A stretch of DNA of 64,000 nt, taken from positions 16,941,167-17,005,166 of the forward strand of contig CM034236.1 of assembly GCA_019916065.1 (NCBI GenBank), given 5' to 3'. Position 1 is the stretch's first letter; every line of letters starts with the position of its first letter. Position numbers and translations under genes: made by a program. Under the pieces are notes generated by a model. It saw nothing but the letters and a program-made list of their open reading frames with translations, ran no database searches and was not told where the DNA came from. Shown in pieces: positions 1 through 11,760 of the stretch. This DNA comes from Vitellaria paradoxa (Eukaryota; Streptophyta; Magnoliopsida; Ericales; Sapotaceae).

Positions 1-414
1 TTCTTCTTACTAAAGTGCGAAACACAAGAGTATAACCATATTGAAACTTAAGAACAAAATGGCGTGGACTGAAATAGTTGTACTTTTGGAAGTGAAAGTT
101 TGAAAATATCATCATTCAAGGTGGTGGTGCGCCGTAATAGCATTAAGAGGTATAATGACTTGAATTGTAAATTCTAAAGAAAGAAGATGAAATACGCAGT
201 AGTGTTAACTAACATTACAGAGTAAGTATTCATATGAGCTGAATTTTGATATAAAATCATTTAGTTGATTTGTGTGTTAAGGCACCATTGAGGAATTGTG
301 AGATCCTTAGAGGTAAGTGAATTGGGGGCATGTAATCGACATGGATGTCTTGGTTCCTAGACTAAAGTTTGTAATTAAATTTCAAGGACGGAATTTTTTA
401 TAATGGGGGAAGAA
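1..414 (+). mobile_element. 3' end of a Ty3/Gypsy internal region with polypurine tract
   Basis: The stretch just before the LTR matches the usual end of plant Gypsy pol. A short A/G-containing segment around 385-402 resembles the codons for the common FEDEIL-type C-terminus and is followed by a purine tract (TGGGGGAAGAA, about 404-414) directly abutting TGTAACACCC. This tract is where plus-strand priming occurs. The reading frame upstream is too damaged to assign integrase or a chromodomain. The rest of the element lies left of the window. Assignment rests on the junction, not on a protein domain. Confidence 0.6.
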
Positions 415-1261
415 TGTAACACCCAATATTTAATTTTGGCCATTTATGTGTTATTTTGGACTAATAAAATATTTAAAATGAGATTGGGTAATTTATTTTA
501 TTTTTCTCTAGACCGGGTGTGGCCCAAAATCGATATTTGGTTGGACAATTAGGTCAGACCTAGCCTTTATTTTCCCTTTTCTTTCTTTCTTTTCTCTTTG
601 GCTTCTTCTCTTTTCTTTTTTTGGGTTTTGGCTCGTGGGGTTTCCAGAGACCACGGGAAGAGAGAGAAAAGAGAGAGAGGAGAGAGAAGGTAGAGAGAGA
701 GGCCGATCCGGAAAGGAAGGAAGGCAGACCCGGGTAGTTTTCGATGCCGTGAATGTTGTGGTGGTGTCCGTTTCGCGTGATTTCACTCGAGGCGGGAGAA
801 ATTGACGCCGAAAGGTTAGGTGCCTAAACTAAAATCTCTCAATTTCTCATTTTTTTTTTTCAGATCTGAGGTAAATAGGACCTATATTTGTGTTTTAGAC
901 GTCGTAAGAATCATTTTGGTATATTTATATGCTTGATTTGGTGAAGTTTTGTAAGATGTGCATATATATATACGCAGGTGTGCATGTATATATATACGCG
1001 TGTATGTATATATATGTGTATATACGTTGGATTTTCATACTTTTGAGCTACGATAATTACATAAATGAGATATAGAGATTTTGGGATAAATTTTTATATG
1101 TTTATTTTGTATGGAAGTGATTAAATTTAGACTGACAGTATAAAATCAGTCCGAAATTGGATGCCTGACGGTGGAGGCGTTCACTGGAAGAAGAAACGGG
1201 AAAAAGAAAAAGAAAAAGAAAAAAATAGAGAAAATAGTTAGAGATATTACCATTTGGGCCC

Positions 1262-1443
1262 AAATCTTTTAGATAATCACAAATTCACCCCCAAAGTTTT
1301 AGATAATTATAAAATGGCCTCCAAAGTTATAAATAATTACAAGTGACCCCAAGTGTTTAAATAATTACAAAATGACCCAAAAAGTTTTAAATAATTACAA
1401 AGTGGCCCCTAAAGTTTTTGAAAAATTATGATTTTACTCCTAA
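1262..1443. repeat. about 30-bp tandem repeat, six degenerate units, inside the LTR
   Basis: Units follow the pattern AAAGTTTTAAATAATTACAAA plus a G/C-containing tail (tgGCCCc). They run head to tail with substitutions and small indels. Confidence 0.7.
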
Positions 1444-2000
1444 AGAATTGGGGGAGGATAATAATGTTGCTTTTAGAGTTATGGGAAATTATAGTTTACG
1501 TTACAGAATTGGAAAGATGTTAGAAAAAGGGTAAATTTTGATATTTTAAGGCATGCTTTATTTTATGTTGATAATTATAGAAAAGAATTACTATATATGA
1601 TTAAATTATATGAGATACGATTGATGATTGAATAAGATGAATAGTAATTGATAATTTAATGTAGCATGCTTTGTTAATGTTATGAACTCTTAAAGAGAAT
1701 TATTATGCATAATTGAGCATGTCTTGTACATTGAGGCTGAGACGGCATCATCTAATTTATGTTAAGAATATTAATTAGCTGAGAGCGCCACTTTCATATT
1801 GTGATGTGCTGAGACACGAGTTTTATATATATATATATATATATACGGACGGTATTCACGATTTGAGAAAAATGAGAAAATGAGATTTTGAAAATATTAG
1901 ATGATCTTCAGACGATATATATAATGAAAGGTTAGTCATTTGAAGTTGGACGTTAATATCGATGTGAGATATTATGAGATTTTTCGGACTATAGCCGAAT

Positions 2001-2267
2001 CTTGCTTGAGATAAGCAGATGTCTGACTAGGGGTGTAACACGGTTCCCTAGCAGAAGGGCCAGGGGGTGTAATACGGTTGCCCTGAGTCTTAGCTGATTG
2101 GGGGTGCAACCTGGTTCCCCAACTGCTATTTATATTGATTACCTTGCTTGAGGCAAGCAGATGCCTGACTAGGGGTGTAACACAGTTCCCTAGCAGATGG
2201 GCCAGGGGGTGTTACACGGTTCTCCTGAGTCTTACACCAATGGGGGTGTAACACGGTTCCCTATTCG
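2001..2267. repeat. 142-bp duplication inside the LTR
   Basis: The block beginning CTTGCTTGAG at 2001 recurs at 2143. Both carry CAGATGYCTGACTAGGGGTG and several copies of GGGTGTAACACGGTTCCC. The smaller GGGGTGTAACACGGTTCCC phrase occurs three times in each block, so this is a higher-order repeat. Confidence 0.85.
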
Positions 2268-2677
2268 GTTTATATGTATATTGAGATAATGTGATTGTCA
2301 CATCTATTGATGAGATGTAGGGATTATTATATTGATCATGAGTTTGGTCATGAAATAGGGGATATAAAATAGAACTACGATGACTTGATTTTCGAGGTGA
2401 GATACGTAAGGAACTTAGGCTAGAGTAGCCTGAGTCCGATCTAACCTGTCGGTGATAATAATTATGTTTAGCTTTCTTAATCGAGAGTTGAATTACGTTA
2501 TTGACAGATGAATGATTACAAAATCAAATATTATTTTATATGGAAATAAGTAATGATTTTGGGTATTTTGATAATTTTAATTCAATGTGATTTTGAATTT
2601 GAATCATATTTTATCATTTATTTGGTTTTCACATTCCCATGCCGTCTATCCCAGACAATTATGTTAAGGACGTGACA

Positions 2678-3190
2678 CAAAATGTAATACTTTTAGTAAC
2701 CAACTTTTTACTTGTCAACAAAAGGTGATCTTTTAGCAATCAATTGATTGTTATAGAATCAATTTTAGCAAACTAATTGGTCGGGAAAGATGATTAAAAT
2801 TTATTATTTCAATTTAATTATTTTAACTATTTTACAACAAATTTTTATCACTTTTCCCAATAATTGGTCACAAAAATGGAACATTTACAAACCAATTGAT
2901 CTGGAAAAATGCTAAAAGTTTTATTAACTTATTTAATTATTAAAATCTTTTGCAACCTTTAGCGACCGAAACCAAATTTTAGTTGTTGAATATGTAGTTG
3001 ATCCGTGAAGATTGGCACCAAATATTTAATATGTTTTTGACTACTTGATCACCAAATGTGACCTTTTGCTAACCAAATCAATTTGTTTGATAAAGTGGTA
3101 ACTAAAAGTGTTTTCTTATAATGCGTATTGAAATATTTTAGTAAATGAAATCTATGTTATTAATCATAAATGTTAACTTGTCAATTCTAT
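2678..3190. repeat. Degenerate GACCAA/TTGGTC repeat region
   Basis: The sequence contains phrases such as CTTTTAGTAACCAA, AATTGGTCGGGAAA and TTTAGCGACCGAAACC. The same vocabulary recurs at 8190-8430, 25558-25955, 37330-37410 and 61510-61870. Such GCGACC motifs are common in subterminal regions of plant CACTA elements. No coding sequence is seen. Confidence 0.4.
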
Positions 3191-4184
3191 ATTGATTCTC
3201 GAAACTTTAAGTCAGGGACTATGAGGGACTAGCCTGTAAGGGACTTACTTGTGGAAGGATACAGCAGAAGGTGAAATAGAGAAGCAATACCTTCTGTCTC
3301 ACATTGCCTAAGTAGAAGAAGGCAGTGACATATATTAATATTCAATATCTATAAAGTACAATGTGTTTTAAAGTCGTGAGAGCATTGGATTCATTGGAAA
3401 CTTTGTGAGGGGCATCGGATTCAATGGGAACTCTAGGGTTAAGCGTGTTCAAGCGAGGATAGTACCAATTTGTTGCATGACAAGTTTGTCACTGTTAAGT
3501 GTGTAGAGGAAACCTTTCTCTTCTCTGACCCTCCTATAAACCATACCATCATACACTGCACCATCGTTCAAAAGTAGCCTGTTCAACCTGTTCCTAATTC
3601 AACCAGCCTTCCTTCTGTCTTCTCTATAAGTGCATCTTAATAGATTGCTGCATCCTTTGAACCATCTTACGCTGGTCTTTGCCCTCGTCGTTCCTTTGCT
3701 GATCCTCATTTCCATGGTGATGCTCTTTCTATCATTGCTTCACTTTAACTTCTTTTATAGAGTGACTCACTCGACTAGAATGTTCCATTTAGGAGATTAA
3801 TGCCTGTAGTCAAGATTGGCTTTAAAAACTAAAAGAAATTGTTCAAATCTATATGGACACCCTCCCAATGCATGTGATAGAGCAACTACAAGCATTTTCT
3901 TTGTCAATTCCTCAGAAAAAAAGAGGAGAACATATTGAGGAAGAGTATTATTGCTGCTTGAATGATTGTGCAGGAAAGGGGCGGAAGACATTGAAAACCA
4001 CCTTTATATATATATATATATATGTTGATGCATTGATGTAGTTTCTCAGTGTTTAGGAATTTGCAGGAATCCTTCGTATAGATATGATTAGCTTTTGGTT
4101 GTAATAACCTTGTGACATTTTCTTATTCCTTGTAATTTTGGTTTGGGGTGCTTATTTTGTCTCAGGATTGCCAAAGGAGGATAT
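3191..4184. other. No gene recognised; possibly decayed Copia internal sequence
   Basis: Two overlapping short open frames on opposite strands (3797-4041) match nothing I recognise and show no domain. The only structural hint is the purine run AAAGGAGGAT immediately before a TGTTGG LTR start at 4185, which suggests this is the damaged 3' internal part of a Copia-type element. Confidence 0.3.
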
Positions 4185-5198
4185 TGTTGGTGCCTTTGTG
4201 TTGGCAATTCCTTTGTTCGTAATTTGCACTTAGTTAATCTTTTAAAAAATGTCACAAGTTAGTATAAATGGTCTACTAATACAAGCCAAAGTTTGTTAGT
4301 GTATCATAGGAAAAGTTGGGAGAAGAACAGTTGGAGACAAGGATGTATTTATGCTTAGATTGAAGCTTTTGCTCTTTGACATCTTCTCAGTTTTTTGATT
4401 AAAAAAGAGGCTTATACTTAACAGTGTGTAAACAGTGGAGTTCACAAGCTTGAGAAAGGCAACTCGCACTCATAGGTCTCTCTTTTCACCTAGAGCATAT
4501 TGGATTTTTGTCCCATATATGTTTAGCGTGCCTCACGAGCATGAGCAGAGAAGCTCTTACCCAAGAACTGCTCCTGCTGTCGCACATAATTTTTTAAACT
4601 TGCTAAATGACTGTTTTACCCATTTTCTTTGATATAAAAAGCAAAAATCTTTTCTCAACCCTAAGCTTTTTGACCTATACACTGTTTGCCTACTGTTTTA
4701 AGCAAAAAGCTGAGGAGATGACGATGGGCTCATGGAATGTTCATTCTTAAAGTGTTCTTTCACCTTTGGCTTCACCCATGATCATCTAACTCAGATCTAA
4801 GGTGTGGAATTAGATTGGGGAGCTTTCTCTTCAGGGATTGAAGGTGCATTTTTTCACAGGTTAAGGTGAGTTACAGCTTGATCTAGCCAACAAGGTTAGG
4901 AAGTATTATAGACAAGTAGATCAATGGGTTTTGATTGGAGAAACTTGTAATACTCTCCTTTAGACACCTCGTAATCTCATTTTATATAGTGAAGATTTCT
5001 AATCTAATCCACTCGAGGATCCGGGGTTATTTTTTCCTTTGATTTCAAAATAATTTTTATTCTTGTCAACAAATCCTTATATATTTGTGGTGAATGCTTG
5101 TGTTAAGCTGTTTTCTATTTATGGATGGAGTTTAGTTCACTGTTTACAATTGTTTTTAGCTAGCTTGGGGACTGGTTTAGGGCCTTCAATTTCTAACA
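4185..5198 (+). mobile_element. Probable Copia-type LTR, about 1.0 kb
   Basis: The segment begins TGTTGGTGCC after a purine tract and ends TTCTAACA. Near 4980 is a TATA-like TTTATATAGTGAAG, followed by a T-rich stretch as in Copia R/U5 regions. The flanking 5-mers (GATAT and TGTCA) do not match. This fits a 3' LTR of an element whose 5' part was lost, rather than a solo LTR. No second copy in the window confirms the boundaries. Confidence 0.42.
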
Positions 5199-7149
5199 TG
5201 TGTCACTTTTAAAATCTTCACAGTATATTTAAAGTAGTAATTGTTTGGTGCCTAAAGACACATAAATATAATTTGGCATATGAATAATTTAAATTTAAAT
5301 TTATAAAGCAAATCTAAATAAAAAAAACCATAAAAATAGCTTATAAAAATAAAAATCACTGATAAAAAAAGACTAAGGTATTCATACAATATTTAATAAA
5401 AGTATAAAATTTTATTATTTATTACAAATATTATCACATTTTTTGAAATATTAATTTAAAAACTTTTGTATATAAGAAGTATTCAAAAAATATATGGAAG
5501 AGTAAGGGATTATATTTTCACGTGAAGTGACTAGAAAGATAACTAAAGTGAAGAGGAAAAAAAGCAATCCTAATCATTAAATAAATTTAACAATTAAAAA
5601 TATACAAATATTAAATCAATGAGTTATATTGTTACATAGATTCACGGCTTAAATGACATTTAATCATATCAATTAACCAATAAGTAGGATCAATTTCTTA
5701 AAATATCTAACGGCCAACAATTATTTAAAATAAAATTAATTTAAATATTACATAAATAAAATCAACTAATTACATAATAAAACTATAACTCAGGAAATCA
5801 TTAAATAAGTAAAATAAAAAACTAATAATTTGGGTTATAACACTAGGTTACTATTAAATCGATGGAGCTCACAATATATGTGCATGATCTATTGTAATAA
5901 AGGTATAAACTCTGAAGGATTTACACGTCTAATTCTTCAATAAATGCATACTTTAGGCAATGTTTTTGGATTGCTTGTAAAGTTGGTAATTAAGTCTCTT
6001 TCACATCTTATTCAATTCTGTACATTCAGCTTTGTATGACAAAAAGGGCATTGTTGGTACAATTTTAGACGAGAAGTCTCAAAAACATTGTCAAAGCCAA
6101 AGACGCAGTTCTCTCAACAATCAAAAATACATCCAATCATTCATAATCCACCATTGCATATCATCAATTTTTCCCATATATGTATATACTACTAATAATT
6201 TGTGTTTATGACACTCTAAACCAAATTAGTATTAAATTTTTTATATAATTAAAACTTTAGACAAAAAATTTAAATCGAAAAAATTATGATAATACATACT
6301 TTTTATTTTTTTTTTCAAAACTTAAGAAGGCCCTAGTAGTTACTGTATGAGTTTTGCTCTCTCTCTCTCTCACACATTAATTTTTGACAAGCACTATAGA
6401 AAAACAAATTATGGTGCTTTAATGTAGAAGGTTCAACTTTTTAGAAACTATAATTAGACTAAATTTAAGTTAGCAGTATTGATTTGCATATGATCTCCAC
6501 TCTTTAAATATGGTAAAATTTAAAATATCTAACCCATTTTGTAAGATAAATGATAATGGAGTTTACTAAAATAAGAATTGAGTGGGAAGTTTAAAATATA
6601 AAAATGATCTTAATCATTGAATAAAAGAGAAAATAATTCTTAATTGTTGAATTTTAGTTTATAGAAAGAATATTTTAAAAAATCGTGCCGTTTTATTGTA
6701 TATATATATATATATGCATATATATACGGAATATTTATAGTAAATTGAAAAAAAACAAAAAAGAAAGTAATGGATCGATTGTAAGTGATGTGACATGTGC
6801 GGATGAGTAGGTGTATATATATATATATATCAGATGATTTGCGACGTTGGGTTCAAAAAAAAAAAAAAACACGCGATTAACGCTTGGCTACAAATGAGTT
6901 TTGCTGATTGTTAATCAAAATAATTTTTTATTAATTTTAGTTATTTTAATGGAGAGAGGTTACAGTTAATAATTTTAGTAATTGCATATTTAAATTTCAC
7001 ATGGATGGTTTGGCTTGCTAAATTAATTTTGTAAATTATTCTACACATAAATGTTTTCAAGAATGGATTTTTCGAAATAGTATTTGTAAAAATATATTTA
7101 TTTTGGTAAGATATTCTATTTTTATTCTATTGAAAATAAAAAAATTATT
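5199..7149. other. AT-rich intergenic DNA, no gene seen
   Basis: Very AT-rich sequence with frequent stops in all frames. It contains TA microsatellites at about 6700-6725 and 6815-6830, a CT run at 6357-6370, and poly(A) near 6856. No recognisable protein, RNA gene or transposon boundary. Confidence 0.6.
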
Positions 7150-7157
7150 TAAACACT

Positions 7158-7394
7158 CAAGGGTGGACCTAACATTTGAACTTCACTTGAGCTAAGCAAA
7201 ATATTTAAAACTAAAGTAGGTTAGATTATAAAAATTTAAATTAAATAAAAGGTTTAAAAATAAAATGGAAAGGGTTACAAAAAATTTAGGCTGAGCTAAA
7301 TTTTAAAAAATATATTTTTTGAACTAAAAATTTTTTTTTGGGTCAGGCCACCTGAGCTACGGCCTAAGACAGCCTTTGGCGTAGGTCCGCCTTG
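7158..7394. mobile_element. hAT-type MITE, 237 bp
   Basis: The terminal inverted repeats are imperfect: CAAGGGTGGACCTA on the left, and CAAGGCGGACCTAC when the right end is read on the minus strand. The flanking 8-mers TAAACACT (7150-7157) and TGAACACT (7395-7402) match at 7 of 8 positions. An 8-bp duplication is characteristic of the hAT superfamily. The interior is AT-rich and non-coding. A similar interior occurs in the element at 49008-49205. Confidence 0.72.
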
Positions 7395-7402
7395 TGAACA
7401 CT

Positions 7403-8160
7403 TGTGTGTAATTTTAGAATTTGTAGAATTGTGATGAATATTTATTTATTGTTATTAGAATTGAAATAAAAGTTTAGGGTATATTCTCCTTAAGTGGTGT
7501 GATTCCGAAACAATTCCGTAAAAATTGTGGCAATTTTAGTTTTTAATGATTGTAGGAATAGATTCATGAAAATCGTGGTGACTTCATTCTAATCAGCTTA
7601 TGGAAGAACATAAGAGTCAGACTGTGCAATTCTAAGTGCGATGTTGGATCCATTTGACACTGTCTATGCATGAGAAATTATTTTGGCACATGTAATATTT
7701 AATTCTCATATGATAATCTACGGATTAATGTTTATCATCACAATTGTTATTTAGATATTGATTACAGATATTATTGCACTGTGTTATGCAGGTTATGAAA
7801 TTATTATTATTTATGCATGGACACAATTTATTCGAAAATTTTTCTCAGTTAAATTGTTTATTAAAAATTATTATTTTCAAATTGATATTATTATATTTAG
7901 CTTGACAAAATATTCATAGGATTTTTAGTTCACCCCTTATTTTTTAACACTTTTCAAGTGAGATAAAAAATCATAATCAAGAATTTTGTAATAAGCTGAG
8001 ACCGTGATATCATAAGTTTGTAATCTCCTATAAGAAGATTTAATTACACAGCTTGGGTTTATGAAGGTTTGTGTGTATCATGGGTAAAAGTATTGTGATT
8101 CACATCTAGTCTCATCATTAATTTTGGATGTAACAATACATATATCACGAAAATATAATA
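7403..8160. other. AT-rich intergenic DNA, no gene seen
   Basis: No open frame of note, no recognised repeat boundary. It lies between the MITE and the start of the duplicated DEFL block. Confidence 0.6.
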
Positions 8161-8827
8161 TAAAAATTTACATAAAAATTTACGTCATTACAAAAAGTAT
8201 TACCAATGAAATTGAATTTGTTCGCCAATTAATCAACATAAATTGGTATTAATGACCACAATCTTATTAGTCGCTAAAAGTAAGCATTTTGGTTGACAAA
8301 ATGCACACAGTTTTAGCAATGAAATTTTTATTTGATTAGTAAAATATGATCTTTTGACTATCAATTAGTCAGTAAACGATAACTCTTACCAACCAAACTA
8401 ACTTTAATCCACAAAAGGTTAATATTTTTAAAAAAATAAAATTTTTGAGCATGGCGCCTTGTGGCAACTACCGTTACACCGCAATAGCGCCATATGACGG
8501 TCTATCATCATGCCACGGTGGCAGCTCGTTGTTCATGTGATGCCAATTTATGGTAAGTAAAAATGAAAATGAAATGGTAAAATAATGTTTATTAGGTATA
8601 CCTCATATGTGGTAAGTAAATTTAATGTAATTAATCATGAATTTTATATAAAGATATGAATTAAAATTTAAAGGGAAAAAATAATACTGTTTAATACTCA
8701 TATTTTTACATATTACTTTAGTTACGTTTCATCTATTGAATTATATACTTACCGTAAAATGTAATTTTTAATTAATCCATACCAAGTGAGTCTAAATGCC
8801 TTAGAAGCCCTCTAGTTGGTATTTACC

Positions 8828-8835
8828 TATATATA
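8828..8835 (+). promoter_or_regulatory. TATA box of DEFL gene 1
   Basis: TATATATA lies 66 bp upstream of the chosen ATG. The corresponding position in DEFL gene 2 also holds a TATA box, and flanking sequence is conserved. A start site about 30 bp downstream would leave a short 5' leader and exclude the in-frame ATG at 8843. Confidence 0.55.
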
Positions 8836-8893
8836 CATAGACATGTATACACCACTACCACTACCAATAGTACTTTCGAAGGAGGCAAAAGAA

Positions 8894-9225
8894 ATGAATA
8901 CCGGAGCTCTCTTCTTCGTTATTAAGAAGTTGATAATGGCAATTGCAATTGTAGCACTGCTGTTATCAGTTGGTGGTAAGTTCAACAATCAAAATGACTT
9001 CATATAACTGCAATTGTAGCTGCAGCATTTTTTTTTTTTTTTTTTATCATGCACACGATATTGCAGTTCCTTCGTACTTTGTAATTTGCAGGAGAAGCAG
9101 CGTCTATTTGCCTCAAATCATGTTCAGAAGTGCAAAACTGTTATGACTATTGCAAGTACCTTGGTCAGAAGTCCGGCTACTGTTCTCCACCACCAGAAAA
9201 CCAGTGTTGTTGTATTCCTGTGTAA
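8894..9225 (+). CDS. Defensin-like secreted cysteine-rich peptide, gene 1
   Basis: Two exons, 8894-8975 and 9092-9225, are joined across a 116-bp GTAAG...TTTGCAG intron in phase 1, giving a 71-residue precursor. Residues 1 to about 30 form a signal peptide (KK, then the hydrophobic core LIMAIAIVALLLSV). The mature part has eight cysteines at residues 34, 38, 44, 48, 58, 66, 67 and 68. Their pattern C-x3-C-x5-C-x3-C-x9-C-x7-CCC includes the CxxxC and CxC pairs of the cysteine-stabilised alpha-beta fold, with a GYC before the last cluster. Plant DEFL peptides act outside the cell in defence or in reproductive signalling; which role applies here cannot be told. The start at 8894 was chosen because the ATG at 8843 falls between the TATA box and the expected start of transcription. 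It is a paralogue of 38785-39153. An alternative acceptor (TTGCAG, ending 9066) is also present. Confidence 0.85.
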
Positions 9226-9323
9226 TTTATTCAATGGCATTTTTTTTTTATCTATCTAAGCAATGTAAAACGACCATGGCTTGGCCTTTGGCATCATAAT
9301 GATCCCATTGAAAATCTAATATA

Positions 9324-9329
9324 AATAAA
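9324..9329 (+). promoter_or_regulatory. Poly(A) signal of DEFL gene 1
   Basis: AATAAA lies about 100 bp after the stop codon, at the position that corresponds to AATAAA in DEFL gene 2. Confidence 0.5.
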
Positions 9330-10080
9330 TGTTCTCTTTTAATCCAAGGATAATGTTTTGCCTTTGTGCCTTTGTGTATAATTATATTTACCGTGGTCAT
9401 AGGAGGAACTTTTTTATTCTTTTTTTTTTTTCAAGAATACAAAGACAAAGAACATGTAAAGAAATAATTGTAGTCTGTTATAGTTTTTGAATGAGACACA
9501 ATTAAATAATTTCGGGGTTGTGCGCACGTTAATTTAATATATTGAATTCTAATGCTAGAAAGAATTGGTTATTATTTAATATAAAAAGTCCTACGTGCGC
9601 AAGAATTGAGAGTGTTGTCTTGTTGAAAATTTTTTGAGATCCCGAAAGATTGAATCTAAATCAATTTTAAAATTCTTATTTATTCTTAGAATTCAAATGA
9701 CACATCGGAAATCTTATATAAGAATTGAGACTGTTACCTTTTTAAAAGCTTTCTTAGGTCTCGAAAGATTGAACATGAATCAATCTTGAAATTCTTATTT
9801 CAAGAATCCCAATAAATGAGATTGAGATTTTGATATTCTTACTATTGGAATCCAATCGAGACTAGGATTGTGTTGCTTCTATATAAGCACGTAATTTCTA
9901 GGGTTATAAAAGATTAAATAAAAAGAAAAAGTGAAGAAAACCTGGAGTAGACAAAAGTCCGCTAGCCTATGGCACCGGTACCGTCCAAGCTAGCTTCCCA
10001 TATATTTCAGGGGTTGCTTTGAAATTAAATAGGATTAACTTAATTTTTATACCTGAAATCAAAATCGGGCCGAGAGTGAG

Positions 10081-11628
10081 AATAATGTTTGAAAACAATC
10101 ATGAGGTGAATAGTAAAAAAAATTATATATATATATATATATTTCAATTAGGCAAGCATAAGTAGGTGGTCTTGAAATTAACTGATTGGTATAGGGTCGG
10201 AATTATAAAAAGTTAGTAATTGCACTAGGACAATTAAATAATTTCGGGCTTGTGCACACTCGTTAATTTAAGCCGTAAATTACTTCCCGAGTAGGATGTA
10301 TATTATCAATTCTTTACATATTTTAACAGTTATTATTCAACATAAAAAGCCCTATGCATATAAGAAATTTTAGTCACATCCTAATTAGGGATGTATGTAT
10401 ATATACAATAAATTCCTTATTTATAAGCTCTAATTCAAGCTTTTTTGGGAAATTCATAGAATAAATAGAATTTTATATTCTTGACAAATTCAGCTAATGA
10501 ATTATTATTTGTTAAAATTTATCTTTATTTTGATAAAACAATTTAATAAAAAAACTAAGTTTAGTTTATTTAAATAAATTATTAATTTTAATAAATTATA
10601 TTAATACAATACGTATTCTGGTAAATTTTTATTTATGAGAAATAATTTCCATTTAATAAAACATTTTAATAAAATAAATCATTTTAATAAGTAATTATTA
10701 TTTATTAAAAATAATTTTAGTTTGAGAAAATAATGATTTTAGTCATTAATTAATATTTCAATATTATTAATTTAATAAAATAAAATAATTCATTTTAATA
10801 ATAAATTATTATTTATTAAATATTATTTTAGCAGAATAATTTAATAATTAATTAATTTCAGTTTGCTTAAATAAATTATTATTTTATAATATTTGTTATA
10901 ATTATTTATAAAAATGTTGTTTAGAGTTTTAAAAGATTGTAAATGAATGTTTTACGGAATAATAAGAAAAGAGTATACTTTTCCATTATACTCTATTATC
11001 TACCTCCTCCCATCAGTAACAATTTACTCACATATGAGAGTAATCGTTACCCCATTGTTAACCATTTTCAAACTAATGTGACAGAGAGTAAAAGTTATCC
11101 AGTAAAATTTATCTTTCATTACACCCAAAACAAATATGTTCTAAAAAAAAAGATGAAATGCAAAAAATAATTGGTGAAATACAGCTATGTACTCTTCTTT
11201 TTTTAATTCTTTTTTCTCAATTATTTGAGCAGAAAGTGGTTTGATGAAAAATGAAAGGACATAACGTCTAAAAATGTTTTTTAATCATTCGGACTATAGT
11301 AGGATAGTAAACCATATTACTTTGGCACCTTCTTATCTAGCCTTCCATATGCGATTTCTAGAATTTAATTTCCTTTCGTTTTCTGTGATTGTACTCTACG
11401 TTCCAATTTGCACAATCAAAATTTTAATGCCCTTAAATCAATTCTTTTCTGGATCACCACCCTGAACAAATTCTCTCTCTCTTTTTCACTACTAAAGAAA
11501 AATAATATAAAAGGATCGATTGGATGCGTAATTTTATCACATTATTAGGAAAAAATTAAAAAAAAATCATCTATATTATTTTCCTTTTTTTTTTTTCTCG
11601 GCCTCCACAACAATCTATTTGTGTGTAT
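10081..11628. other. AT-rich intergenic DNA, no gene seen
   Basis: A second copy of a short phrase from the DEFL 3' flank (AATTAAATAATTTCGGG, about 9500 and 10226) lies close by. The stretch 10480-10900 is a run of ATTAATTTTAATAAA-like words. The short open frames at 10943-11170 and 11274-11465 have no recognisable domain and an AT-driven composition. Confidence 0.55.
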
Positions 11629-11760
11629 TATCACACCCAACCCGGGGGCCGCCCCGGGGGTGAATACATAATTTCAAAACTCAATGACGAAATAGGCAAC
11701 TGCACCGCAATCTCATTTACAAAGGGAGACAGCAAAAACCCGCAGTTCATATAAAAAAAT
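11629..11760 (-). mobile_element. Possible Gypsy LTR terminus
   Basis: The GC-rich near-palindrome ACCCGGGGGCCGCCCCGGGG sits next to TATCACACCC in an otherwise AT-rich area. Plant Gypsy LTRs often start TGTCACACCC or end GGGTGTGACA next to such an inverted GC stretch. Only one terminus is visible, and no target duplication or partner LTR was found. Confidence 0.33.

Larger units (their letters stand above)
415..2677 (+). mobile_element. Ty3/Gypsy-type 3' LTR, 2.26 kb
   Basis: The segment starts TGTAACACCC directly after a polypurine tract and ends GGACGTGACA, the TG...CA ends typical of plant Gypsy LTRs. It contains a CT/GA-rich zone (about 580-720), TA-rich microsatellites (960-1030, 1825-1845) and two internal tandem repeats annotated separately. 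A length above 2 kb fits chromovirus LTRs such as Tekay/Del, but the lineage is inferred. No protein is encoded; the one longer open frame on the minus strand (508-786) is a translation of the CT/GA-rich tract. The 5' LTR is outside the window, so the target duplication cannot be checked. Confidence 0.72.
8161..10080 (+). repeat. DEFL duplication block, copy 1
   Basis: This block aligns in order and orientation with 37270-40320. Shared landmarks are the AACCAA/GTCGC-rich upstream part, the ATGGTAAGTAAA to TTTATTAGGTAT stretch (about 8550-8600 against 37855-37905), the segment CCCTCTAGTTGGTATTTA, the whole DEFL gene, the 3' flank CATGGCTTGGCCTTGGCATCATAA-like region, and a distal phrase CTCCCATATATTTYARGG (about 9997-10014 against 40288-40305). 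It lacks the SINE and hAT insertions of copy 2 and so represents the empty state. Confidence 0.75.

Noticed and set aside
508..786. 92-codon open frame on the minus strand
   Set aside because: It is a translation of the CT/GA-rich tract of the LTR (leucine, serine, lysine, arginine runs) and has no domain.
8843..8893. Upstream in-frame ATG as the start of DEFL gene 1
   Set aside because: It lies about 15 bp from the TATA box, upstream of the expected transcription start. It would put a polar stretch before the signal peptide. The paralogue supports the later ATG.
10943..11170. 75-codon plus-strand frame as a gene
   Set aside because: AT-driven composition, no homology recognised, no promoter or splice signals, and an AT-rich intergenic setting.
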